Shown: one piece after another, positions 15,793-23,632 of the stretch
How the letters are laid out: every line of letters starts with the position of its first letter
How positions within the stretch are numbered: the first letter of the stretch is position 1
Assembly (NCBI GenBank): GCA_964561235.1
Contig: CAZLOV010000023.1
Coordinates: 1-24,140, forward strand
Reading direction: 5' to 3'
Origin: JBCBSP01 sp964561235
Lineage (GTDB): Bacteria > Pseudomonadota > Alphaproteobacteria > Caulobacterales > Maricaulaceae
Length of the DNA stretch: 24,140 bases
Position numbers and translations under genes: made by a program
The notes under the pieces: model-generated
The model's input: only the letters and a program-made list of their open reading frames with translations
Database searches by the model: none
What the model was told of the DNA's origin: nothing

Positions 15793-16464
15793 TCACGGAA
15801 ACTTGGAGAGCGCCGCGTTCAGGCTCGCAAAGTCGTGATGAACCGCGTGCGCGCCGCCTTCCTCGATCTCCTCGACCGTGTGGAAGCCCCAGCTGACGCC
15901 GAGCGCGCGGGTCCGCGCCGCGCGCGCCATCGCCATGTCGAAGCTGGTGTCGCCGATCATGACGGTGGCTTCCGCCTCGGCGCCGGTCGCTTTCATGGCG
16001 TCCAGCACCATGCGCGGATTCGGCTTGCCCGGACCGCCGTCGACGGTCTGCAGCGTCTGGAAGAATTTGTGCAGACCGTGATGCTCGAAAACGATGTCGA
16101 GCCCGCGCCGGTTCTTGCCGGTCGCCACGCCGAGCAGCCAGCCTTCATCGGCAAGGCGCTCGACGGTCTCGAAGGCGCCTTCATAGAGCGGCTCCTCGAA
16201 ATCCGGCTCCGCGCGCTGCTCGACGAAGGCTTCGCGGTAGAAATTGGCGAGTTCCGGGATGCGCTCGGCGGGATAATCCGGCGGGGCGAGATGCAGAACG
16301 GCTTCGGTCAGCTCGAGCCCGACGATCGTGCGCGTGCGCTCATAGGGCATCCCGCCAAGGCCCGCCCGCTCGAAGGCGCGGTTCATGGCCCGCTCGATCA
16401 CCCGGCGGCTGTCGACCAGCGTGCCGTCGACGTCGAACACGGCGAGCTTCAGGCTGTCGCTCAT
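15793..16464 (-). CDS. HAD-superfamily hydrolase, phosphoglycolate-phosphatase-like
   Basis: The 223-residue protein has the four HAD motifs: I, AVFDVDGTLVDS with nucleophile Asp11 and acid/base Asp13; II, VATGKNRRGL; III, the Lys in GKPNPRMV; and IV, TVMIGDTSFDMAMA, whose acidic residues bind Mg2+. A helical cap between motifs I and II (about 20-90) makes it a subfamily I phosphatase of the Gph/PGP type. The exact substrate is uncertain; phosphoglycolate or another small phosphoester is plausible. Its ATG overlaps the rluC stop in ATGA, so translation is coupled, and the rluC-HAD pair is common in alphaproteobacteria. It would be cytoplasmic. Confidence 0.92.
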   Translation of the reverse strand: MSDSLKLAVFDVDGTLVDSRRVIERAMNRAFERAGLGGMPYERTRTIVGLELTEAVLHLAPPDYPAERIPELANFYREAFVEQRAEPDFEEPLYEGAFETVERLADEGWLLGVATGKNRRGLDIVFEHHGLHKFFQTLQTVDGGPGKPNPRMVLDAMKATGAEAEATVMIGDTSFDMAMARAARTRALGVSWGFHTVEEIEEGGAHAVHHDFASLNAALSKFP

Positions 16465-17444
16465 TCCAGGGCGGCCTCCACCAGGGTGAGATCATCGCGC
16501 GCGTCAAAGCCGAGCGCCTGGAAGCTGTCGGCCATGTGCGGCGGAAGCGGCGCCTCCAGAACCAGAGGCGCGCCTGACGGGCGCGGGATTTCCAGCTTGC
16601 GCGCGTGCAGGTGAAGCCGGTCCGGCAACTCGCCGGGCGTTTCCCGGTCGCAGACATATTTGTGGTCGCCGAGAATGGAATGGCCCATCGCGGCCATGTG
16701 CACCCGCAGCTGGTGGGTGCGGCCGGTCTCCGGGCGCAGCACGACCCAGCTCGCCCGCCTTGCCGCTTCGGCGGCGACCGCATAGCGCGTCAGCGCGTAT
16801 TGCGCGCCCTCCTCGCCGTGGCGCGCCGCGACCATCTGCTCGCGATCGCCGTCCGGCCCGGCGGCCTTCTTCATGAAGCCCTTGATCTCGCCCGCCTTCG
16901 GCGCAGGCACGCCTAGCGCCACGCACCAGTAGGTCTTCGTCACGTCGCGCCCCTGGAACAGACGCGCGAGCCGCTGGGCGGCGGCGGTCGTCTTCGCCAC
17001 CACCAGCAGGCCGGAAGTGTCCTTGTCGAGCCGGTGGACGAGCTTCGGCTTGCGCTCGCCTTCGCCGAACGCCTCCAGCAGGCCGTCGAGATGGCGCTTC
17101 ACCTTCGAGCCGCCCTGGACGGGAAGGCCCGACGGCTTGTTGAAGGCGATGATCTCCTTGTCCTCATGCAGGACGAGCGATTTCACGAAGGCGCGGTCTT
17201 CCGGCGACAGCAGGGGTTTCGCCGGCGTTTCGCCTGGCTCGGGCAGAGGCGGGATGCGCACGCTCTGACCGGCCTCGAGCCGCTGGGCGCCCTTGGCCCT
17301 GCCGCCGTCGACGCGGATCTGACCGGTGCGCAGGAGCTTCTCCACCTTGCCGTGGGGTATGTGGGGGAAGCGCTTGCGGAACCAGCGATCGAGACGCTGG
17401 CCTTCGTCTTCCGCACTGACTTCAAGGGTCTGCACCGCGCTCAT
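16461..17444 (-). CDS. rluC: 23S rRNA pseudouridine synthase, RluC/RluD type
   Basis: The 327-residue enzyme has an N-terminal S4 RNA-binding domain (about 16-64: QRLDRWFRKRFPHIPHGKVEKLLRTG) and a pseudouridine synthase domain. The latter has the catalytic Asp140 in VHRLDKDTSGLLVVAK and the family motifs FNKPSGLPVQGG and LRPETGRTHQLRVHMA. It converts uridines of 23S rRNA to pseudouridine. RluC rather than RluD is suggested by its place next to crcB and a HAD gene in alphaproteobacteria, but the exact target uridines cannot be read from sequence. The start at 17444 overlaps the crcB stop in ATGA; a much longer in-frame extension to 17864 overlaps crcB out of frame and is not real. The stop overlaps the HAD start. 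Confidence 0.95.
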   Translation of the reverse strand: MSAVQTLEVSAEDEGQRLDRWFRKRFPHIPHGKVEKLLRTGQIRVDGGRAKGAQRLEAGQSVRIPPLPEPGETPAKPLLSPEDRAFVKSLVLHEDKEIIAFNKPSGLPVQGGSKVKRHLDGLLEAFGEGERKPKLVHRLDKDTSGLLVVAKTTAAAQRLARLFQGRDVTKTYWCVALGVPAPKAGEIKGFMKKAAGPDGDREQMVAARHGEEGAQYALTRYAVAAEAARRASWVVLRPETGRTHQLRVHMAAMGHSILGDHKYVCDRETPGELPDRLHLHARKLEIPRPSGAPLVLEAPLPPHMADSFQALGFDARDDLTLVEAALE

Positions 17445-17827
17445 GCCGCCGCGATCCTGCGCATGAGCATCAGCCCCGCCAGCACGGCGGCCACGCTCGC
17501 GCCGACGGTGGAGGCGACATAGAGGAGGGCCGAGACCAGCTCCTTGCGTTCCCACATCAAAACGATGTCGAGGGAAAAAGCGCTCATCGTGGTGAATGCG
17601 CCGAGAAAGCCGACGCCGAGCGCGAAGCGCAACTCGGTGGCGTCCGGCCGGCCCGCCTGCGCCAGCCAGCCGACCAGGACGCCGATCAGGAACCCGCCGG
17701 CCACATTCACCGCAAAGGTTCCCCACGGCCAGTCCGGCCCCAGGACGCGAAAAGCCGCCATGTTGACGCCGTGCCTGGCCATGGCGCCCAAAGCCCCGCC
17801 AAGGCCGATCAGAAGGAGATGGTTCAT
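17441..17827 (-). CDS. crcB: Fluoride channel CrcB/FluC
   Basis: CrcB (Fluc) is a dual-topology, dimeric inner-membrane channel that lets fluoride leave the cell. The 128-residue product has four hydrophobic helices and the family marks GLGGALGAMARHGV (7-21), PWGTFAVNVAGGFLIG (with Asn41 in GTFAVN) and GVGFLGAFTTMSAFSLD (71-87), which carries the pore phenylalanines and the central sodium-site region. The start at 17827 gives MNHLLLIGLGGALG; in-frame sequence to 17881 adds 18 unmatched residues. No strong ribosome-binding site is visible. I see no fluoride riboswitch in the 50 bases between the rarA stop and this start, and the gene is coupled to rluC, so expression is probably constitutive with the operon. 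Confidence 0.94.
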   Translation of the reverse strand: MNHLLLIGLGGALGAMARHGVNMAAFRVLGPDWPWGTFAVNVAGGFLIGVLVGWLAQAGRPDATELRFALGVGFLGAFTTMSAFSLDIVLMWERKELVSALLYVASTVGASVAAVLAGLMLMRRIAAA

Positions 17828-17877
17828 GGCCGGGAGCGATAGGGCGCGCATCCGGCCGAGGCAAGGGTCAGGCGCCC

Positions 17878-19176
17878 TCACCGGCTTCTGAGCGCGCTCC
17901 AGCGTTCCAGACGCTCCTTCACCGCGGCTTCGCGGCCGATGGCTTTGGGCTCGTAGAACACCGGGCGCTCGGTCATCTCGTCAGGCCAGTAGTCCTGACC
18001 CGACACGCCGCCCTCGACGTCGTGATCGTAAGCATAGCCGGCGCCATAGCCCTGGGACTTCATCAGCTTTGTCGGCGCGTTGAGAATATGCTTGGGCGGC
18101 ATGAGCGAGCCGGTCTCACGGGCCGTTTTCTGCGCGGCCTTCCAGGCTTTGTAGACGGCGTTGGACTTCGGCGCGCAGGCGAGATGCACGACCGCCTGGG
18201 CCAGCGCCAGCTCGCCCTCGGGCGATCCGAGGAAGTCATAAACGTCCTTGGCCGCAAGGGCTGCGTGAACCGCCGTGGGATCGGCGAGGCCGATATCCTC
18301 GTTCGCCATGCGCACGATGCGCCGCGCCAGATAGAGCGGATCCTCTCCGCCCGCGAGCATGCGGGCGAGCCAGTAGAGCGCCGCATCCGGGTCGGAACCG
18401 CGCACGGCCTTGTGCAGCGCGGAGATCAGATTGTAGTGCTCCTCCCGGTCCTTGTCGTAGACCGGCGCGCGCTTTTGCAGCACGCCGGCGAGCCCGGCGG
18501 GATCAAGCGGCGTCCCGGGGTCGAGGCTCAGGGCTTCCTCGGCCAGATTGAGAAGATAGCGCCCGTCGCCGTCGGCCATGGCGATCAGCGCCGCGCGCGC
18601 CTCCGGGGTCAGCTTAAGGCTGCGGCCCGCATCCGCTTCCGCCCGCGCCAGCAGCGTCTCCAGCGCCGCGCCGTCGAGCCGCCGCAGCACCATGACCTGA
18701 CACCGCGACAGGAGCGCTGCATTCAACTCGAAGCTGGGATTTTCCGTCGTGGCGCCGACGAGCGTGACGGTCCCCTCCTCAACCACCGGTAGGAAGCCGT
18801 CCTGCTGGGCGCGATTGAAGCGGTGTATCTCGTCGACGAAGAGCAGCGTGCCGGAACCGGCCGCCCGCCGCGCGCGTGCGCGGTCAAACGCCTTCTTGAG
18901 ATCCGCCACGCCGGAGAACACCGCCGAGACGGCATCGAACTCGAGCCCGGCCTCGTCCGCCAGCAGACGCGCGATGGTCGTCTTGCCGACCCCCGGCGGC
19001 CCCCACAGGATCAGCGAGGACAGCCGCTTTTGCGCCAGCATCCGGCCGAGCGGCTTGTCCGGCCCGAGCACGTGATCCTGTCCGGCGACCTCGGCGAGGG
19101 TTTTCGGGCGCAGCCGGTCGGCCAGCGGCCGCGGCGCGGCGTCTTCAAGACCGGCGGCTTGGAACAGATCTCTCAT
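17878..19176 (-). CDS. rarA: Replication-associated recombination protein A (RarA/MgsA), AAA+ ATPase
   Basis: RarA acts at stalled replication forks and is related to clamp loaders and to yeast Mgs1/human WRNIP1. The 432-residue protein has PLADRLRPKTLAEVAGQDHVLG near the N terminus, Walker A GPPGVGKTT (59-67), Walker B LLFVDEIH (111-118), sensor 1 GATTENPSFELNAALLSRC, and sensor 2 with the following helical tetramer domain (RIVRMANEDIGLADP and the ending of conserved H.L..PTKLMK..GYG.GYAYDHD). The length is normal. AGGA lies 7 bases before the ATG. crcB follows 50 bases downstream. The divergent VOC gene begins 39 bases upstream, a very short space for two promoters. Confidence 0.96.
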   Translation of the reverse strand: MRDLFQAAGLEDAAPRPLADRLRPKTLAEVAGQDHVLGPDKPLGRMLAQKRLSSLILWGPPGVGKTTIARLLADEAGLEFDAVSAVFSGVADLKKAFDRARARRAAGSGTLLFVDEIHRFNRAQQDGFLPVVEEGTVTLVGATTENPSFELNAALLSRCQVMVLRRLDGAALETLLARAEADAGRSLKLTPEARAALIAMADGDGRYLLNLAEEALSLDPGTPLDPAGLAGVLQKRAPVYDKDREEHYNLISALHKAVRGSDPDAALYWLARMLAGGEDPLYLARRIVRMANEDIGLADPTAVHAALAAKDVYDFLGSPEGELALAQAVVHLACAPKSNAVYKAWKAAQKTARETGSLMPPKHILNAPTKLMKSQGYGAGYAYDHDVEGGVSGQDYWPDEMTERPVFYEPKAIGREAAVKERLERWSALRSR

Positions 19177-19214
19177 GGACGCATCCTAACCCGGTTCAAT
19201 CCGGGGCCTCGACC

Positions 19215-19625
19215 ATGACCGACACCGCCCCGTCCGCCGTCGTCCCCTATCTCAGCGTGCGCGGCGGCGCAGACGCTGTGGCCTTCTATGAAACCGCTTT
19301 CGGCGCGGAATGCGTCGAACGCTACGAATTCGAAGGCAAGCTCGGCCACGCCGCACTGCGCATAAACGGCGGCGCCCTGTTCCTCGCCGACGAGTTTCCC
19401 GAACACGAAGCGATGACCGGCAATGTCGCTCCGCCCACGCTCGGCGGGCGCACGACATTCACGATCAATCTGAATGTCGATGATGCGGACGCCTGGTTCG
19501 CGCGCGCGGTGAATGCCGGCTGCGTTCCGATTCGCGAGGTGACCGCGGAATTCTTCGGCCGTCACGGCAAGGTGCGCGACCCGTTCGGCCATGTGTGGTC
19601 GCTGGTGACGCTGAACGCGCCTTGA
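19215..19625 (+). CDS. VOC-superfamily (glyoxalase/PhnB-like) protein
   Basis: The 136-residue protein has the PhnB-type VOC fold signature: VVPYLSVRGGADAVAFYETAFGAECVERY, the HAALRINGGALFLADEFPE strand region, INLNVDDADAWFARAVNAGC and a C-terminal FGRHGKVRDPFGHVWSLVT. VOC proteins are built from paired beta-alpha-beta-beta-beta units and often bind a metal; they include glyoxalases, fosfomycin-resistance proteins and dioxygenases. Which reaction this one carries out cannot be stated, and the metal ligands are not clearly all present by eye. It is divergent from rarA and is the first plus-strand gene of the segment that also holds the haloperoxidase. Cytoplasmic. Confidence 0.9.
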   Translation: MTDTAPSAVVPYLSVRGGADAVAFYETAFGAECVERYEFEGKLGHAALRINGGALFLADEFPEHEAMTGNVAPPTLGGRTTFTINLNVDDADAWFARAVNAGCVPIREVTAEFFGRHGKVRDPFGHVWSLVTLNAP

Positions 19626-19902
19626 CGGGCTCGCCTGCGCCGGGATTGCGCACGGAATGTTTCAACCGCTCATGAAGCGAATGTGATCCGACAGATTGCA
19701 CGGAGTGCTGGGAAAACCAGATTCAGCAATAGAAATATTTGTCCTGCCAAAAAATATTTGTCTGGATGCTGCAGCGCACAGAGGCAAACATTAAATTTGC
19801 GCTGAAGACGCTATGAATCAGTGCATTCTACAACTGGGCAGGGATAAATTGACATGAATAGTACAGATAACCACCGCGACGAGCGGGGGGACGGTTTTTT
19901 CT
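19626..19902 (+). promoter_or_regulatory. AT-rich leader of the haloperoxidase gene with paired direct repeats
   Basis: This gap is clearly richer in A and T than its neighbours. It holds two copies of AAATATTTGTC (19733-19743 and 19752-19762), 19 bases apart; the core AAATATTT is itself palindromic. An imperfect inverted repeat GCAAA...TTTGC lies at 19784-19800. An ATG at 19854 has AGGGA about 9 bases upstream, and a GTG at 19903 begins the haloperoxidase frame. Paired repeats at near two helical turns fit a regulator or nucleoid-protein site. I could not find a convincing -35/-10 pair by eye. Confidence 0.5.
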
Positions 19903-21534
19903 GTGTCTCGTCGCACCCTCATGGCCGGGGCGGCGGCCGCGACGGCGGCGGCCACGGCAGCGGTGTCCGCGACGGGAAGCGCCTCCGCATTCAGATCCGC
20001 ACACCCGGTGCTCGGCGACGGCCCGGCGCGCCGCAGCGCCGAAGCGACCCGCATCCGCTCTGCGGCCGCGCGTGAGGGTCTTCGCGATTTCATCGCCCTC
20101 CAGCGGACAAACGGCGATGAAGCCTTCCCCGACAAGAGGGCCAGCTTTTCAAAGACCCTGCCGCATGACGAAAACGGCGAAGTCGATCCCGCTGCCTATG
20201 CAGCCTTGATCGCCGCGCTGAGTTCGGGCTCCAACGCCGATTTCGACGCAATCCCGCTGGATCCGACCGCGACCCGCAAGCTCGCCAATCCGCAGGGTGC
20301 CTACAAGTTCGAGATGACCGGACGCGACAGCCACAGCACGTGGATGCGCCCGGCCCCGACCTTCCTCGGCGACGAGACCTCCGCCGAGATGGGGGAGGTT
20401 TACTGGAAAGCGCTGTGCCGTGAGGTCCCCTTCATCAATTTCGACACCGATCCGCTGATCGGCGCGGCGGTGAACGATCTCAATGCGTTCAATGCGCCAG
20501 TCGGCCCGAAGCAGGGCAATCTGATCACCCGCAGCACGGTCTTCCGCGGCGAAACGCCGGGCGATCTGGCGGGGCCTTACATCAGCCAGCTGCTGCTCCA
20601 GCCCATCCCGTGGGGACCGCGCACGCTGGACCAACGCTATATGCCGTCCCAGCAGGGCGTCGACTTCATGACGACCAAGGCCGAGTGGCTCGCGGTGCAG
20701 CGCGGTTCGGTGCCGGGCTCGCTCGTCCGGGTCAGCCCACGCTACATTAATGACGGCCGGGCGCTGGGCGAATATGTCCATTCGGACTTCTCGTTCCAGG
20801 CCTATCTGAACGCCGCGCTGATCCTGCTCGGCATCAACGGCAGCCTTGATACGGCGAACATCTATCTGACCAATTCGACCCAGGGCGGCTTTGTTTCGCT
20901 CGGCGGGCCGGACGTGCTCGATCTCGTCTCCAAGGCTGGCAATCTTGCGCTCACCGGCGCCTGGTATCAGAAATGGCTGGTCCACCGCCGCGCCCGCCCG
21001 GAGATGTATGGCGGCCGCCTGCATCATCAGCTTACCGGCGCTGCGGACTACAACCTGCCGCCCGAAATCGGCTCGTCGGACGCCCTGAACCGTGTGTTCT
21101 TCAATACGGGCGCCTATTTTCTGCCGATGGCGTTTGCGGAAGGCTCGCCCACGCACCCGGCCTATCCGGCCGGCCACGCCACGATCGCCGGCGCTTGCTG
21201 CACGGTGCTCAAGGCCTTCTTCAACGAGGACCTGCCCTACCCCGGCCCGGTCCAGTCCAGTGCGAACGGCGCCTCGCTCATGCCGATCGGAACTGCGCTG
21301 ACGCTCGGGGGCGAGATCAACAAGCTCGCAAACAACGTCGCGCTCGGCCGCGACTGGGCGGGCGTGCACTATCGCTCCGACGGGGTGGACGGGCTGCTTG
21401 TCGGCGAACAGCAGGCGGTGACCATGCTTGCGGACTACTCGCGGACCTATAACGAAGCCTTTGACGGCTTCACGCTCACCCGGTTCAACGGCGAGCGGAT
21501 CCGCATTTCCAACGGCGACGTGTTCCCCGCCTGA
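19903..21534 (+). CDS. Vanadium-dependent haloperoxidase, Tat-exported, algal bromoperoxidase-like
   Basis: Vanadium haloperoxidases use vanadate and H2O2 to oxidise halides to hypohalous species. The 543-residue product (from GTG) keeps most of the vanadate site in algal-bromoperoxidase spacing: Lys357 and Arg365 in QKWLVHRRARP, His418 in SPTHPAYP, Gly424-His425 in YPAGHATIAGA, and Arg483 with the covalent-site His489 in GRDWAGVHYRSD. The Ser that normally precedes Gly-His is Ala423. A Tat signal SRRTLMAG followed by an Ala-rich stretch (to about residue 30) predicts folded export to the periplasm. Length is close to algal enzymes. The N terminus is unclear: an upstream ATG at 19854 with a better ribosome-binding site is one base out of frame, with G6 and T6 runs between. 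A terminator follows. Halide preference is not predictable here. Confidence 0.92.
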   Translation: MSRRTLMAGAAAATAAATAAVSATGSASAFRSAHPVLGDGPARRSAEATRIRSAAAREGLRDFIALQRTNGDEAFPDKRASFSKTLPHDENGEVDPAAYAALIAALSSGSNADFDAIPLDPTATRKLANPQGAYKFEMTGRDSHSTWMRPAPTFLGDETSAEMGEVYWKALCREVPFINFDTDPLIGAAVNDLNAFNAPVGPKQGNLITRSTVFRGETPGDLAGPYISQLLLQPIPWGPRTLDQRYMPSQQGVDFMTTKAEWLAVQRGSVPGSLVRVSPRYINDGRALGEYVHSDFSFQAYLNAALILLGINGSLDTANIYLTNSTQGGFVSLGGPDVLDLVSKAGNLALTGAWYQKWLVHRRARPEMYGGRLHHQLTGAADYNLPPEIGSSDALNRVFFNTGAYFLPMAFAEGSPTHPAYPAGHATIAGACCTVLKAFFNEDLPYPGPVQSSANGASLMPIGTALTLGGEINKLANNVALGRDWAGVHYRSDGVDGLLVGEQQAVTMLADYSRTYNEAFDGFTLTRFNGERIRISNGDVFPA

Positions 21535-21559
21535 ACTCCATAGGCTCAGCCTTGGGAAG

Positions 21560-21592
21560 ACGCCCGGACGGTTCATCCGTCCGGGCGTTTTT
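21560..21592 (+). terminator. Rho-independent terminator after the haloperoxidase gene
   Basis: A perfect 12-bp stem (ACGCCCGGACGG / CCGTCCGGGCGT) with loop TTCAT is followed by a run of T (21588-21592). It lies 25 bases past the stop, so the haloperoxidase message most likely ends here and the DoxX-like gene downstream has its own promoter. Confidence 0.9.
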
Positions 21593-21683
21593 CATCGGAC
21601 TTCACGTTCGCGCCATCGGGCTTGGCGAGGCGCGCACGCCGCCGCATGTCTCGCCGGACGGCTTCTGCGGGCTGGAGAGACCG

Positions 21684-22079
21684 ATGAGCGAGACAATCGC
21701 CTTGCTGACCCTGCGCCTGACGCTGACCGCGTTCTTCCTCGTGTGGGCGATCGAGAAATTCGTAAAGCCGGAGACGACCGCAGCGATCTTCGCGCGCTTT
21801 TACGGGATTGACGGCCTTCCGGCGGAGGCGAGCTACGCTGCCGGCGCCGTGCAGCTCTTCCTCATCGCCGGCTTCGCCGTCGTCGGACGCCTGCGCTGGT
21901 TCTTCGTCGGCGCGCTGATGCTCATGCACGGCTTCGTGACGGCGACGACATGGGACATTTTGATCAATCCCTATGAAGGCTCCAATCACCTCTTCTGGGC
22001 GGGCGTCCCGGCGCTGGGCGGCCTGATCGCGCTGTTCATCCTGCGCGAGAAGGACACGCTTCTCACCTTCGGACGCTGA
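21684..22079 (+). CDS. DoxX-like small inner-membrane protein
   Basis: The 131-residue product has four hydrophobic helices: about 6-26 (LLTLRLTLTAFFLVWAIEKF), 48-66 (YAAGAVQLFLIAGFAVVG), 70-90 (WFFVGALMLMHGFVTATTW) and 104-121 (WAGVPALGGLIALFILRE). The layout, the first-helix WAIEKFVKPE and the polar loop NPYEGSNHLFW resemble DoxX-type quinone-linked membrane proteins, but the match is by eye and weak. GGAGAG about 5 bases upstream supports the ATG at 21684; 44 upstream in-frame codons run through the terminator hairpin and are not coding. It ends 3 bases before the stop of convergent degP. A link to the haloperoxidase is only by position. Confidence 0.72.
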   Translation: MSETIALLTLRLTLTAFFLVWAIEKFVKPETTAAIFARFYGIDGLPAEASYAAGAVQLFLIAGFAVVGRLRWFFVGALMLMHGFVTATTWDILINPYEGSNHLFWAGVPALGGLIALFILREKDTLLTFGR

Positions 22080-22082
22080 GCC

Positions 22083-23498
22083 CTAGAGCCTGAGCGTGAC
22101 CGCCAGCCGCTCGCCCCGGCGCTGGATCTCCACCGGCCAGAGCCGGGCGCCTTCATTGGCCTCCAGCGCGTTGGCCAGGTCTTCGATAGTGGAGACCTGA
22201 ACGCCGGCGACCTCCACGATCCGGTCGCCGGGCTGGAAGCCGAAATACCGCGCGGGCGCTCGGCGATTGACCTCGAAGACGACCACGCCGGTCTCGAACG
22301 CGTCGATGCGGTTGGCCTCGTTGAAGGCGGGCGACAGCTCAACGACCGTTGCGCCCGAAAGCGGATGCCGCCCTGCGAGCGCGCGCTTTTCGCCTTCGGG
22401 ATCGCCCGGCGGCGGAGCGGCCCGCACGCGCAGGGACTCCTCCTCGCCGTCGCGCAGCAGGGTCAGCTGCGCATTGTCTCCCACCGCGCGCGTGGCGAAG
22501 GCGAAGCGCGCTGCGGCCTCGTCATTGATCTCCGCGCCGTCGATCTCCAGCAGCACGTCGCCGCGCTCAAGCCCCGCGCGCGCCGCCGGGCTCTCCGGGA
22601 AGACCTGCGCGACGATGGCGCCGCGCGGCCGCTCCAGCCCGAGCGATTGCGCCAGCGCGCTGTCGACCGGCTGCAGCTGCGCGCCAAGCCAGGGACGCAC
22701 GAGCTCCTCCCCGGAAAGCGCCGCATCGACGATCCGGCGCACCATCTCGACAGGAATGGCGAAGCCGATGCCGTTTGATCCGCCCGAACGCGAGAAGATC
22801 GCCGTGTTCACCCCGATCAGCTCGCCGTCCATCGCCACCAGCGCGCCGCCGGAATTGCCGGGATTCACCGCCGCGTCGGTCTGGATGAAGAAGGCGTAGT
22901 CGGTAATCCCGACATCTGTGCGCGCCGTCGCGGAGACGATGCCGGAGGTCACCGTCTGCCCGACGCCGAACGGATTGCCGATCGCCAGGACGAGATCCCC
23001 GACTTCCGGCTGGCCGTCGTCATTGAGCCTGAGGACCGGCAGCGCTTCTTCAGCTTCGATCTTGAGCACGGCGAGATCGGTGCGCTCGTCGGCCAGCAGC
23101 ACCTCGGCGTCGTATTCGCGCCGGTCGGCGAGCACGACGCGGAGCTCCTGCGCGCCGCGCACGACGTGATTGTTCGTCACGATGACGCCGGTCTCGTCGA
23201 CGATCACGCCCGATCCCAGCGACTGCACCTCGCGCTCGCGCACCTGCGGTCCGAAAAAACGCTCGAAAAGCGGATCGCCCGCAAACGGCGTGCGCTGGGA
23301 GATCATGCGGCTGGAGTACACGTTCACCACAGCCGGGGCGGCTTCGCGCACGACGGGCGCGAAGGAGAGCTGCATCTCCGAGCGGCTTTCCGGCGCGCGG
23401 CGCTCAGCTCCCGGCGGACCCTCCAGAAGTTGCGCGGACGCAGCGGACGCCGGCAGGAAAAGCGCGAAAACGGAAACAAGCGTGCGGATCAGCGCCAT
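22083..23498 (-). CDS. Periplasmic serine protease of the DegP/HtrA (Do) family
   Basis: DegP-type proteins degrade and chaperone misfolded envelope proteins. The 471-residue product has a signal peptide (1-22, cleavage near ASA-Q), a trypsin-like domain with the triad His111 (VTNNHVV), Asp141 (ERTDLAVLK) and Ser216 (NPGNSGGAL), and two PDZ domains, about 265-355 (RPWLGAQLQPV...GDVLLEIDG) and 380-471 (GFQPGDRIVEVAGVQV). The early FAPVVREAAPAVVNVYSSR segment and the LA-type loop region are as in DegQ/DegS-like alphaproteobacterial proteins. GAGG 7 bases before the ATG supports the start. The gene follows rplQ on the same strand, but an intrinsic terminator lies between, so it has its own promoter in the 23499-23558 gap. 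Confidence 0.95.
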   Translation of the reverse strand: MALIRTLVSVFALFLPASAASAQLLEGPPGAERRAPESRSEMQLSFAPVVREAAPAVVNVYSSRMISQRTPFAGDPLFERFFGPQVREREVQSLGSGVIVDETGVIVTNNHVVRGAQELRVVLADRREYDAEVLLADERTDLAVLKIEAEEALPVLRLNDDGQPEVGDLVLAIGNPFGVGQTVTSGIVSATARTDVGITDYAFFIQTDAAVNPGNSGGALVAMDGELIGVNTAIFSRSGGSNGIGFAIPVEMVRRIVDAALSGEELVRPWLGAQLQPVDSALAQSLGLERPRGAIVAQVFPESPAARAGLERGDVLLEIDGAEINDEAAARFAFATRAVGDNAQLTLLRDGEEESLRVRAAPPPGDPEGEKRALAGRHPLSGATVVELSPAFNEANRIDAFETGVVVFEVNRRAPARYFGFQPGDRIVEVAGVQVSTIEDLANALEANEGARLWPVEIQRRGERLAVTLRL

Positions 23499-23558
23499 GG
23501 CGAACCTCGACGGATGGGCGATGGGAGAGTCGGCGTTCAGGAACCACTGTCTTCGGGC

Positions 23559-23596
23559 AAAAAAACGGCGGCTCCGGAGTTGATCCGGAGCCGCCG
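23559..23596 (-). terminator. Rho-independent terminator after rplQ
   Basis: A perfect 13-bp stem (CGGCGGCTCCGGA / TCCGGAGCCGCCG, loop GTTGA) lies 36 bases past the rplQ stop and is followed on the minus strand by seven T (plus-strand A run 23559-23565). It probably ends the ribosomal-protein operon that runs through rpoA and rplQ. Confidence 0.93.
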
Positions 23597-23632
23597 CGCG
23601 CTCGTCCCGCCGGCATCGGCCGACGATGAAGC

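Noticed and set aside
17828..17877. Possible fluoride riboswitch before crcB
   Set aside because: Only 50 bases separate rarA from crcB and I find no conserved fluoride-aptamer pattern there.
20149..21576. 475-codon minus-strand open frame opposite the haloperoxidase gene
   Set aside because: It lies antisense to a gene with clear catalytic motifs, has no recognisable domain, and runs through the terminator hairpin; it is a GC-rich shadow.
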